Below, one piece after another: positions 1 through 7,287 of a stretch of DNA of 27,047 bases (positions are counted from its first letter, which is position 1; the number at the start of each line of letters is the position of its first letter). This DNA comes from JAYTQG01 sp043746815. Its GTDB lineage: Bacteria; Actinomycetota; Thermoleophilia; Miltoncostaeales; Miltoncostaeaceae. Position numbers and translations under genes: made by a program. Below the pieces are notes generated by a model. That model was given only the letters and a program-made list of their open reading frames with translations, made no database searches and had not been told where the DNA came from. The stretch covers positions 1 to 27,047 of the forward strand of contig JAYTQG010000057.1 of the NCBI GenBank assembly GCA_043746815.1, in the 5' to 3' direction.

Positions 1-23
1 CTCCTGCGCTTTCGTACCGCCAT
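1..23 (-). CDS. Start of an unidentified gene, cut by the window edge (possibly an integrase)
   Basis: On the minus strand an ATG at 23 opens a frame reading MAVRKRR to the window edge. It is preceded by GGAGG about nine bases upstream (within the bases complementary to 33-37), a good ribosome binding site. The start lies 68 bases beyond the toxin stop codon on the same strand, so it could be the next gene of that unit. A basic N-terminus of this kind is common in phage-type tyrosine recombinases, but seven residues cannot identify a family; that reading is a guess from context. Confidence 0.4.
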
Positions 24-91
24 AACTTTGCGCCTCCTTCAGCCCTCACGGGCATTCAGAGTCGCACAACACCTGGACCACTACGAAGGGC

Positions 92-1017
92 TCAGCTCAG
101 CCACAGGAGTCCGGGGTTTCGCGCGATCCGATCATGGTGGGCGGGATATGGAAGTACTCCCGGTTCGAGGACCCCCCGCTCAAGGTGTTCAAGGAATGCC
201 TGGTGGCCATTGTCGAGGGTGGCCGTCTGGGTGAGGAGTCGCATGGCCGCGGCGCGGGCGTCGGGGAGGGTCAGCGGGATGGGGCGTCGGCACAGTGCGA
301 GTACTTCGGATCGCCATCCGGTGGTCCGTATCCGGTCGGCCACAGTGGGTGAGTAGTCGGCCGGGGATGGGGGTGGTAGCTCGACCCGCGAACGACAAGG
401 ACGGTGCGCATGAGACCGATGTCGAGGTTCGGGAGTGTGCTGAGCATGGCACTGTCGAATAGGTCGCGCGGAAGGGAACGGCGGGCAAGGGCAACGAGTT
501 TCGCAGCGGCCAGTTCCGCGAGAGCGAGTGTCTCGACCATGATTTCGGGGAGGTCGTGGGGGAAGGGGTGGGTGAGGGGGTGTTGCTCGGTTGGTAGGAC
601 AGGAACCCGGTCAAGGAAGTTCACGTCCAGCTTCAAAAACGCTGGCCGCCCGACGGTGTTTACATAGGCCAGGCGCAGGTGGGCCATCGCGTAGCTCGCC
701 CGTTCTGCGCGAACTGCGTATCCGGCCCGTTCGCTGATCGCCTCGAGACTCGCGAGGATGCGCGGGCGTCGTTGCTGCGCGCTGTCCGGGTCGGCTGACC
801 CGATGTAGTCAAGGTCAATGTCGACCGATAGGCGCGGCAGATCAAGGTGGATGAGGTTCAGTGCCGTCCCGCCGCGCAGGGATAGCTCAGGCCCGTGCAC
901 GGTGGTGACCTGGTTCAGGAGACTCGTGAGCCGGTACACCGTTTCGAGTGGTTCGGGTCGGAAACCGGTGTCCTTCGCGATCCGGGTGAAGTACCGCCTG
1001 TCCGGGTACGGCGTCAC
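92..1017 (-). pseudogene. AbiEii-family nucleotidyltransferase toxin, frameshifted
   Basis: This is the toxin half of an AbiE-like (type IV) toxin-antitoxin pair. The family are polymerase-beta-fold nucleotidyltransferases. The first frame runs from a GTG at 1017 and shows GGTALNL and SVDIDLDY, matching the family's G[G/S]TAL and DxD nucleotide-binding motifs, then KLVALARRSLPRDLFD, the usual K...R..RDxxD segment. After VLVVRG the frame turns into unrelated proline-rich sequence, while a second frame continues with VELPPPSPADYSP and ends in FLEHLERG and RIARNPGLLW, a typical family C-terminus. Adding one C to the CCC at 385-387 (GGG on the coding strand) joins the two frames into about 308 residues, a normal length. 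The GTG overlaps the antitoxin TGA by four bases. Either the toxin is dead or the break is a sequencing error in a homopolymer. Confidence 0.85.
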
Positions 1018-1763
1018 GTGCTCACCACGGGAGCGGGGATGAGGTGCGATGCGACGATGGCGTTCCATCGGGGGTTTACATGTCCACCTCGTTGGCCGGG
1101 TTGGAGGTAAAACCGGTTGTGCGGGCGCCGCTGTTCGAGGTGTCGGAGCAAGACCGGGTCGGTCGCGTGGTTGTGTTCGAGGATGAGGCCGACGCGTGCG
1201 GCGAGGGTCGCTTCGCGGTGGTGGTCAACCCAGTGGACAATCTCGTCGGTGTCCAAGGTTCCGAGGGCGAGGACCCCGCGGATCACTTCGGTGAGGCCAC
1301 CGGCGTTTGCGGGAACCCGGATGCAGTCGACGAGTGTTCGCTCGCGGCTGGTTGTCGTGATGAACTCTGGACCGACTGGGACCCGGGCGAGGCCATCCTT
1401 GTTCCATGGTGATGCTCGCCGGTAGAACACCCCCTCGTATTCGAAAGGGTCAAACCGGCCGGGGCTCGTGATGAGGATCTCGGTACGTTCCGACCCGCTT
1501 GCGCCATGGAGCGCGAGCGCCGACCCATACGCGAGGGCATAGGGTTGAGTGATCCGACCCGAGAGGCGGTACGGATCAACGGGGGCACCGGATCTGACCC
1601 AGAGGCGTTGGCGCACCGGATCGAAATACCCCGAGTGGGCGAGGTGATACATCGCCCGTGACACCCCAACCCGGTCGCCACCAACAACCCGGCAGGCGTC
1701 ATCGATATTGACCGGGTCACCCGGTAGAAACGCCTCCCGGAGTCTCGTCGCAGGCCGCCTCAT
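1014..1763 (-). CDS. AbiEi-type antitoxin / transcriptional regulator
   Basis: Antitoxin partner of the AbiEii gene. Known AbiEi proteins bind inverted repeats in their own promoter and neutralise the toxin without a stable protein complex. The product is about 249 residues: an N-terminal winged-helix-like segment (DACRVVGG...VSRAMYHLAHSGYF, roughly residues 20-55), then the family's middle region with YALAYGSALALHG and TTSRERTLVDCI, and a C-terminus with RFYLQPG and NPRWN. I chose the ATG at 1763; an in-frame TTG at 1781 would add six residues but lies inside a perfect palindrome and neither start has a clear Shine-Dalgarno. The 3' end overlaps the toxin start (GTGA), the usual coupling in these pairs. 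Unlike the toxin gene, this frame is intact. Confidence 0.8.
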   Translation of the reverse strand: MRRPATRLREAFLPGDPVNIDDACRVVGGDRVGVSRAMYHLAHSGYFDPVRQRLWVRSGAPVDPYRLSGRITQPYALAYGSALALHGASGSERTEILITSPGRFDPFEYEGVFYRRASPWNKDGLARVPVGPEFITTTSRERTLVDCIRVPANAGGLTEVIRGVLALGTLDTDEIVHWVDHHREATLAARVGLILEHNHATDPVLLRHLEQRRPHNRFYLQPGQRGGHVNPRWNAIVASHLIPAPVVST

Positions 1764-1781
1764 TTGCCGGGGTACCGGCAA
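1764..1781. promoter_or_regulatory. Palindrome abutting the antitoxin start: candidate AbiEi operator
   Basis: TTGCCGG-GGTA-CCGGCAA is a perfect inverted repeat with 7-base arms and a 4-base centre, ending directly at the antitoxin ATG on the minus strand. AbiEi antitoxins are known to repress their own operon by binding inverted repeats upstream of the gene, so an operator is the natural reading. A smaller symmetric site, CGGT-T-ACCG, lies at 1797-1805. Protein binding is not shown by the sequence. Confidence 0.55.
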
Positions 1782-1871
1782 TTACTGAAAAACATGCGGT
1801 TACCGTAGCCGATGACTACCAACAGTGCCAGAAATGCGGAAAATAACGTCCAAATAAGTCGATTTCAGTAA
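1782..1871. repeat. 9-base inverted repeat pair flanking the toxin-antitoxin promoter region
   Basis: TTACTGAAA at 1782-1790 and its exact reverse complement TTTCAGTAA at 1863-1871 bound a 72-base segment that is visibly richer in A and T than its surroundings and should hold the promoter of the minus-strand toxin-antitoxin pair. The pair could be distal operator sites or relics of an element end. No clear -35/-10 set was identified inside it. Confidence 0.4.
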
Positions 1872-2337
1872 CGGTGACAATAGTCCTCTCGGACTCGGAA
1901 TCCCGGACGACCAGACATCAGGACGCCGAGCTCCCCGGTGGCTCTCGCGGACCAACGGCTCACGGGGATCCAAGTGAACGTTACGGCGCCCCTGGGCCGC
2001 TTCTCGTTCCGCGCGGCTGGCCCGCCCTCCGTGCCCGCTTCCGATTGTTAAGGGGGTCTGACCCGGGTCAGACCCCCTTAACAATTGCGCTGCCAGAATG
2101 ACGTTGCCCGTCGAGCGATCAAAGCCCGTCAGCCCGAGTCAGAGGCCGGACGTCAACGACGCATCTTCGCGGGGAACGCGGGACGCATTGTCCTCGGTGT
2201 ACTCGTCGCTCGTCAGTCGACTCCTGGCGGGTCTTCGGCTACAGCCGGGACGTTTGCACGCCTTCGTAAGGCCTGCGTACGTGGTTCGCCTTGATCAGTC
2301 GCACTACACTCAGGCGGTTTGACGGACATCTGACGAC
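1872..2337. other. Non-coding stretch between the accessory patch and fumC
   Basis: No open frame here looks like a protein; the short frames present run across the 42-bp palindrome and have no plausible start signals. Apart from that palindrome, two small hairpins are visible near the right end (GCCTT-CGT-AAGGC at 2260-2272 and CGGCT-AC-AGCCG at 2236-2247). The fumC promoter must lie in the last part, but no convincing -35/-10 pair was found. Confidence 0.6.
2044..2085. repeat. Perfect 42-bp palindrome
   Basis: The sequence is its own reverse complement across all 42 bases, centred between 2064 and 2065, with core GTCTGACCCGGGTCAGAC flanked by runs of five G/C and TTAA. The outer bases (G at 2043, T at 2086) no longer pair. 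It could form a hairpin or cruciform on either strand. Candidates are a REP-like extragenic palindrome, a bidirectional terminator or the remains of a miniature element. No transposase accompanies it here. Confidence 0.9.
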
Positions 2338-2342
2338 AGGAG
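2338..2342 (+). promoter_or_regulatory. Ribosome binding site of fumC
   Basis: AGGAG lies five bases before the GTG at 2348. It decides the fumC start against an in-frame TTG at 2291, which has no such site and would add 19 residues unlike any fumarase N-terminus. Confidence 0.75.
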
Positions 2343-2347
2343 TGCAC

Positions 2348-3658
2348 GTGGCGGAGCTTTGGGGCGGCGAGACGGCGAAGGCGGTCGACAACTTCCCGGT
2401 GTCGGGCGAACGGGTACCCGTACCCGTGGTGCGGTGGCTGGGCCGGATCAAGGGCGCGGCAGCGCGCGTGAACGGTGAACTGGGACTTCTTGACGCCGAC
2501 ATCGCCGCGCGCATCGCCACGGCCGCAGACGCGGTCGCGAATGGCGAGCACGATGATCAGTTCCCGGTCGACGTCTTTCAGACCGGCTCGGGTACGTCCT
2601 CCAACATGAACGCCAATGAAGTGCTCGCGAACCTGGCTGGCGAGGGCGTCCACGCGAACGATCACGTCAACATGGGCCAGAGTTCCAACGACGTCTTCCC
2701 GTCGGCGGTGCACCTCGCCGCCGTCCAGGAGATCGTGGATCGCCTCCTGCCGGCGCTTGACCACCTGGGTGATGTCTTCGCTGCGAAGGCGACCGAGTTT
2801 GCCGACCTCGTTAAGGCCGGGCGCACCCACCTGATGGATGCCGTTCCGGTGACCCTCGGCCAGGAGTTTTCTGGCTACGCCGCGCAGATGCGCCAGGGCC
2901 GGGCCCGTGTCGCCGACACGCTGCCGCGCCTGGGTCAGATTCCGCTCGGTGGTACCGCCACGGGTACCGGGCTGAACACGCATGTCGAGTTTGCGCCGCG
3001 CGTCCGCGCGATCCTCGCCGCCGACACGAAGCTGACGATCTCCGCTCCGGCGGACCCGTTTGAAGCGCAGGGCAACCGTGACGGGCTCGTCGAGGCGTCG
3101 GGCGCCCTCAAGGTTGTGGCCGTCTCGCTAACCAAGATTGCGAACGACATCGCTTGGATGGGAAGCGGTCCGCGCTGCGGCCTCGCCGAGATCTTCATCC
3201 CGGAGCTCCAGAAGGGTTCGTCAATCATGCCGGGCAAGGTCAACCCGGTCATCCCCGAGGTCGTCCTACAGGTCTCCGCCCAGGTGATCGGCAACGACAC
3301 GGCGATTACGATCGGCGGAATGCAGGGCAACTTCGAACTGAACGTCCGCATTCCCCTGATGGCACGCAACTTGCTGCAGTCGATCTTGCTGCTGACGAAC
3401 ACGGCGCGCCTCTTCGCCGACAAGTGCGTGGCTGGGATCACCGCGAACGTCGAGCAGCTGACCCACCTGTCGGAGTCGACACCCGCCGCCGCGACGGCGC
3501 TGAACCCGTACATCGGCTACGACAAGGCCGCTGAGATCGTCAAGGAGGTCACCAAGAGTGGCCGAAGCCTTCGCGAGGTCTCCCTGGAGATGGGCGTCGA
3601 CCAGGAGACGCTGGACAAGGCCCTTGACCTTGTGAAGATCGCACGACCGCACGGGTAA
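2348..3658 (+). CDS. fumC: Class II fumarate hydratase
   Basis: Catalyses reversible hydration of fumarate to malate in the citric acid cycle as a cytoplasmic homotetramer. The protein is 436 residues, slightly shorter than the usual 460 because the first strand common in FumC is missing; it begins VAELWGGETAKAVDNFP, matching the family's LWGxQTxRAxxNF region. Family segments follow in order: QTGSGTSSNMNANEV, HVNMGQSSNDVFPSA, GRTHLMDAVPVTLGQE (with the active-site His) and the fumarase/aspartase signature GSSIMPGKVN at residues 290-299, whose serine loop carries the catalytic base. It is a single gene, with 500 bases of non-coding DNA before it and a hairpin after it. An aspartase or argininosuccinate lyase is less likely given the closeness to FumC throughout. 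Confidence 0.97.
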   Translation: MAELWGGETAKAVDNFPVSGERVPVPVVRWLGRIKGAAARVNGELGLLDADIAARIATAADAVANGEHDDQFPVDVFQTGSGTSSNMNANEVLANLAGEGVHANDHVNMGQSSNDVFPSAVHLAAVQEIVDRLLPALDHLGDVFAAKATEFADLVKAGRTHLMDAVPVTLGQEFSGYAAQMRQGRARVADTLPRLGQIPLGGTATGTGLNTHVEFAPRVRAILAADTKLTISAPADPFEAQGNRDGLVEASGALKVVAVSLTKIANDIAWMGSGPRCGLAEIFIPELQKGSSIMPGKVNPVIPEVVLQVSAQVIGNDTAITIGGMQGNFELNVRIPLMARNLLQSILLLTNTARLFADKCVAGITANVEQLTHLSESTPAAATALNPYIGYDKAAEIVKEVTKSGRSLREVSLEMGVDQETLDKALDLVKIARPHG

Positions 3659-3677
3659 GAAAGTTGTGAAAATGGCT

Positions 3678-3704
3678 TGGGGTCGGCCATTTGGGTCGGC
3701 CCCA
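3678..3704 (+). terminator. Hairpin after fumC
   Basis: TGGGGTCGGCC and GGTCGGCCCCA pair as an 11-base stem (two G-U pairs) around the loop ATTTG, starting 20 bases past the fumC stop. No long T-run follows, which is common in high-GC genomes. Confidence 0.6.
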
Positions 3705-3766
3705 CCTTGACCTCCGTACAGGGTAAGACAACCAAAGGTCCCGTGGGAATTTCCCCGCGGATGACC

Positions 3767-3772
3767 TAGCCT
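3767..3772 (+). promoter_or_regulatory. Possible -10 element before the sugar dehydrogenase gene
   Basis: TAGCCT fits the loose actinobacterial TANNNT -10 pattern and ends seven bases before a GTG at 3780, the spacing expected for a leaderless transcript starting at that GTG. No good -35 was found. This competes with the ATG at 3813, which has its own ribosome binding site. Confidence 0.3.
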
Positions 3773-3812
3773 GGAATCCGTGGTTGCTCCCCCATTGACA
3801 CCGAGGTCCTGG

Positions 3813-6800
3813 ATGCGCGCCGTCGCTGCCGGTCTGGTTGCATTGCTTGTCCCTGCCGGACCGGCCTTCGCGCTGACGACCGAGCCTGGTTTTTCGGCTC
3901 AAGCCGTCATTAAGGACCTCAATCAGCCAACCGCCCTGAGCTTTGCTCCCGACGGACGTGTGTTTGTGGCCCAGAAGGGCGGTGTCATCAAGGTATTTCC
4001 CTCCGTGCCAGCCGTGGGTTCATCTCCCTTGTCGGGAGCCCTGGCATCGACGACGTTTGCCGATCTCTCGAGTGACGTTCACGACGTATGGGACAAGGGA
4101 CTCCTCGGACTCGCCGTCAGCCCAAACTGGACGGCAGACAAGAGCGTCTACGCCCTCTACACGAGCGACGCTGTCTTCGACGGTGTTGGACGGTGGAACG
4201 ACAGTTGTCCGGGAACTGAGGCGGGTGTAGGAGACGGGACCGGTGAGGGCTGTCAGGTTTCCTCCCGCCTCGTCCGGCTGACCTCGACGACGACGGCTGC
4301 GCCTCCCGCGCTTCCCCAGTCTGCTGGTACGCCGACGACGCTCATCAGCGACTGGTGTATGCAGTTTCCGAGCCACTCAATTGGAACCCTTGCGTTTGGT
4401 CCGGATGGGAAGCTCTACGCCAGTGGTGGGGACGGTGCAAGTTTCCTGCAGACCGATTTCGGTCAGTTTGGACGCCCCACAAATCCGTGTGGCGACGGGC
4501 ACGCCGGTGATCAGCGCGACCTCGGAAATTCGTCTGCGAACCCTCCGGTGCGCGTGCCACAGAACGAGGCCGGTGCACTGCGTAGCCAGGACTACCGGAC
4601 AACATCCGGACCGGTCGGACTGGACGGCACGATCATTCGGATCGATCCCGCGACTGGCGCTGGCGTCGCTGGGAACCCCGGCTTCGCGAGTATGGATGCG
4701 AACCGAAAGCGGATTGTTGCAATTGGGCTTCGAAACCCCTTCCGGTTCACCTTCCGCCCGGGCACGAGCGAGATCTGGGGCGGCGACGTTGGCCCGGACG
4801 CGTACGAGGAGATCAATCGCCTTGAGAATCCCCTCGCGGCCGCCCCAGCGAACTTTGGCTGGCCGTGTTCCGAGGGGAACTTCACGCCAGGCGTCACGTT
4901 TGGCGTATACGCGAGTAAACCGTTGTGCTCCGCGCTTGGCGCGGCGACCACCGCTCCGTACTACAGCTACGAACACGGGACCAAGAAGGGCCCGATCCCT
5001 GGGGACGACCAACTCGCGCAAGATCCCTGTCCGCCGCAGTCAAACGGAGGTTCCTCAACGACTGGCGTGGCATTCGAGCCGTCGGACGCGTCTGGATATC
5101 CCGCTGCCTACCGAGGAGCGCTCTTCTTCGCCGACTGGGCAAAGAACTGCATCTGGGTCATGAAGGCCGGAGCAAACGGCCTGCCCGACGTCAACCGGGT
5201 CGAGCACTTTGTCCGTGGGGTGGGTGCCGTTCAGCTCGTCGTTGGTCCGCCGGGAACACCGTACGCGGGTGACCTGTTCTACGTCAACATCGGTCAATTC
5301 GACGGCAATGGTGGCGCGATCAAGGACTCGGGTGAGATTCGTCGGGTTCATTTTGGCTCGGCGCCAACGGCGGTTATCACGGCCGACCAAACGACCGGTC
5401 CCGCCCCCCTCGCGGTGTCGCTGAGCGGCGCGAGTTCGTCGAACCCGGAGGGCGGTCCGCTCACCTTTGCCTGGGACCTTGATGACAACGGCACCTTCGA
5501 AACCAATGGCGTCACGGTAGCGACGAGTTACGGTCCTGGGCATCACACGGCGAATCTGCAGGTAACGAGCAGCATGGGTGTCAAGGACTTCACTTCGATC
5601 GAACTCGACTCGGGTGCCCCAATCATCACAATCTCAACGCCGACCGCCGCACTGCACTGGAAAGTCGGAGACAAGGTCGACTTCGCTGGAAACGCGATCG
5701 ATGCCGAAGAGGGTGTGCTTCCAGAGAGCGCGCTCAAGTGGACGCTGAACCTCCGTCACTGTGAGGTCGGGAACGGCGATGCCTGTCACAACCACGGTCC
5801 CTTAGTGTCCTCCACTGGCGCGACGGGATCATTTTCGACCCCAGATCACGGCTACCCGAGCTACCTCGTCTTGACGGTCAGTGTCACGGATGTGAGCGGA
5901 GCGCGCGCGACCCAGTCGGTCCGTCTGGATCCCACGGCGATCTCGTGGTTGGTGGACACCAAGCCATCGGGCGGGGTCGTTAGCGTCGGCGCCACCGCTG
6001 CCGCAGGGCCGCTCAAGAAGACGGTCGTCGCGGTGTCCGGGACCGAGGTCGATGTCGCGTCACCGCAGGTGTTCAATGGCGTCACCCGGGCCTTCGTGGG
6101 GTGGTCCGACAACGGAGCATCAAGCCACGTCGCAATTGCCCCCGCCACCGATGGATCGTTGATTGCAACGTTCACAAACGGCGTCCCGGTCGCGAAGCTC
6201 TCCAGCGACCGCACCGACGGCAAGGTTCCCTTCGTCGTCAATTTTGACGCCAGCGATTCCTCCGACCCTGATGCGGCAGCTGGCGACACGATCACCTACG
6301 CATGGGACCTCGATGGTGACGGCCTCTTCGACGACGGCACGAGCGCCAAGATCGCAAAGACCTACGTTACCGATGGAGCGACCAAGGTCCGCGTTCGGGT
6401 GACCGATCGGGCTGGCGCACAGGCGATCGCCAAGGTGGACATTGGGGGGGTTGCCCTCACGCAGGCCGAATTGCAGGCGAACCCCTGTAAGAAGAACACC
6501 TTCGTCGCTCGCTACTTCGTCGGCAGTAAGGCCAACCGTGTGCCCTTCCTGACGCGCTGTGAGAAGGCCGTCAACGCCCGTTGGGGACTGCGCCGCCCAG
6601 TCACGGGTGCCCCTAAGGATCACTTCTTCGTCCGGTGGGCGGGCACGTTCGACTTCACCGGCGGAACGACGCGCTTCAAGGCCATCGGCGACGACGGCAT
6701 CCGGGTCTGGATCGACGGGAAGCTGATCGTCAACCACTGGAAGGGCAAGGTGGAACTGTCGACGATTGACCGGCCGCTTACCCGTGGGAAACACGCGATA

Positions 6801-6866
6801 CGTGTCGAGTACATCGAGCGCACTGGCACGGCCCGGGCACTGCTCACTTGGGCCAAGCGTCGCTAG
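3813..6866 (+). CDS. Secreted PQQ-type sugar dehydrogenase with PKD and PA14 domains
   Basis: Probably an exported quinoprotein that oxidises a sugar or sugar end, with accessory carbohydrate- or surface-binding modules. About 1017 residues. A signal peptide (MRAVAAGLVALLVPAGPAFA) is followed by a glucose/sorbosone dehydrogenase beta-propeller (about residues 25-510) with QPTALSFAPDGRVFVAQKGG, HSIGTLAFGPDGKLYASGGD, GLRNPFRFTFRPGT and ANFGWPCSEG. Next come a PKD domain (about 515-600, LTFAWDLDDNGTFE), an Ig-like segment with a Cys pair (about 600-790), a second PKD (about 792-880, ITYAWDLDGDGLFDDG) and a C-terminal PA14 domain (about 890-1017, KAIGDDGIRVWIDGKLIVNHW). I chose the ATG at 3813, which has GAGG six bases upstream; the alternative is a GTG at 3780, possibly leaderless. 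The substrate cannot be read from the sequence. It ends without a membrane anchor or sorting signal. Confidence 0.85.
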   Translation: MRAVAAGLVALLVPAGPAFALTTEPGFSAQAVIKDLNQPTALSFAPDGRVFVAQKGGVIKVFPSVPAVGSSPLSGALASTTFADLSSDVHDVWDKGLLGLAVSPNWTADKSVYALYTSDAVFDGVGRWNDSCPGTEAGVGDGTGEGCQVSSRLVRLTSTTTAAPPALPQSAGTPTTLISDWCMQFPSHSIGTLAFGPDGKLYASGGDGASFLQTDFGQFGRPTNPCGDGHAGDQRDLGNSSANPPVRVPQNEAGALRSQDYRTTSGPVGLDGTIIRIDPATGAGVAGNPGFASMDANRKRIVAIGLRNPFRFTFRPGTSEIWGGDVGPDAYEEINRLENPLAAAPANFGWPCSEGNFTPGVTFGVYASKPLCSALGAATTAPYYSYEHGTKKGPIPGDDQLAQDPCPPQSNGGSSTTGVAFEPSDASGYPAAYRGALFFADWAKNCIWVMKAGANGLPDVNRVEHFVRGVGAVQLVVGPPGTPYAGDLFYVNIGQFDGNGGAIKDSGEIRRVHFGSAPTAVITADQTTGPAPLAVSLSGASSSNPEGGPLTFAWDLDDNGTFETNGVTVATSYGPGHHTANLQVTSSMGVKDFTSIELDSGAPIITISTPTAALHWKVGDKVDFAGNAIDAEEGVLPESALKWTLNLRHCEVGNGDACHNHGPLVSSTGATGSFSTPDHGYPSYLVLTVSVTDVSGARATQSVRLDPTAISWLVDTKPSGGVVSVGATAAAGPLKKTVVAVSGTEVDVASPQVFNGVTRAFVGWSDNGASSHVAIAPATDGSLIATFTNGVPVAKLSSDRTDGKVPFVVNFDASDSSDPDAAAGDTITYAWDLDGDGLFDDGTSAKIAKTYVTDGATKVRVRVTDRAGAQAIAKVDIGGVALTQAELQANPCKKNTFVARYFVGSKANRVPFLTRCEKAVNARWGLRRPVTGAPKDHFFVRWAGTFDFTGGTTRFKAIGDDGIRVWIDGKLIVNHWKGKVELSTIDRPLTRGKHAIRVEYIERTGTARALLTWAKRR

Positions 6867-6894
6867 TCGCCACGTCGTCTGGCACTCTTCGCCC

Positions 6895-7287
6895 ATGAGC
6901 AATCACGATGACGACTACCGCGCCCGCCTGACACCCGAGCAGTACGCCGTCGCCCGGAAGGGCGGCACTGAGCGGGCGTTCACCGGAACCTTCTGGGATC
7001 ACCACGCCGATGGACGCTACCGCTGCATCTGCTGTGGCCAGGAACTCTTTGACTCGGCCACCAAGTTTGACTCTGGCACGGGGTGGCCGAGCTTCACGAC
7101 ACCAGTCGACGAGACCGGGGTGAAGCTCCTTCGCGACACCAGCCACGGCATGGAGCGAGTCGAGGCCCAGTGCGCGAACTGCGGCTGTCACTTGGGTCAT
7201 GTCTTCCCCGACGGACCCGGGCCCGGCGGTCAGCGCTTCTGCATCAACTCTGCGTCACTCGACTTTGCCGACCGTACAGGGGACTGA
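6895..7287 (+). CDS. msrB: Peptide-methionine (R)-S-oxide reductase
   Basis: Reduces the R epimer of methionine sulfoxide in proteins, using thioredoxin. The 130-residue protein has both zinc-binding CxxC pairs (Cys44/Cys47 in CICCG, Cys93/Cys96 in CANCG), the conserved FDSGTGWPSF segment, the HLGHVF motif and the catalytic cysteine in RFCINSASL (Cys116). It begins 28 bases after the sugar dehydrogenase stop, without a strong ribosome binding site (CTCTTCGCCC precedes the ATG). It may be read from the upstream transcript or be leaderless. The stop codon overlaps the putative start of the next gene. Confidence 0.96.
   Translation: MSNHDDDYRARLTPEQYAVARKGGTERAFTGTFWDHHADGRYRCICCGQELFDSATKFDSGTGWPSFTTPVDETGVKLLRDTSHGMERVEAQCANCGCHLGHVFPDGPGPGGQRFCINSASLDFADRTGD

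Noticed and set aside
189..614. Minus-strand frame of 141 codons rich in Pro, Ser and Thr
   Set aside because: It overlaps the AbiEii nucleotidyltransferase in another frame, has no family features, and reads as a high-GC frame shadow.
1800..2101. Short frames on both strands across the 42-bp palindrome
   Set aside because: They have no ribosome binding site or recognisable protein character, and each runs through the palindrome itself.
2213..2983. Minus-strand frame of 256 codons opposite fumC
   Set aside because: It is the antisense shadow of a conserved enzyme; its sequence has no hydrophobic core or family motif.
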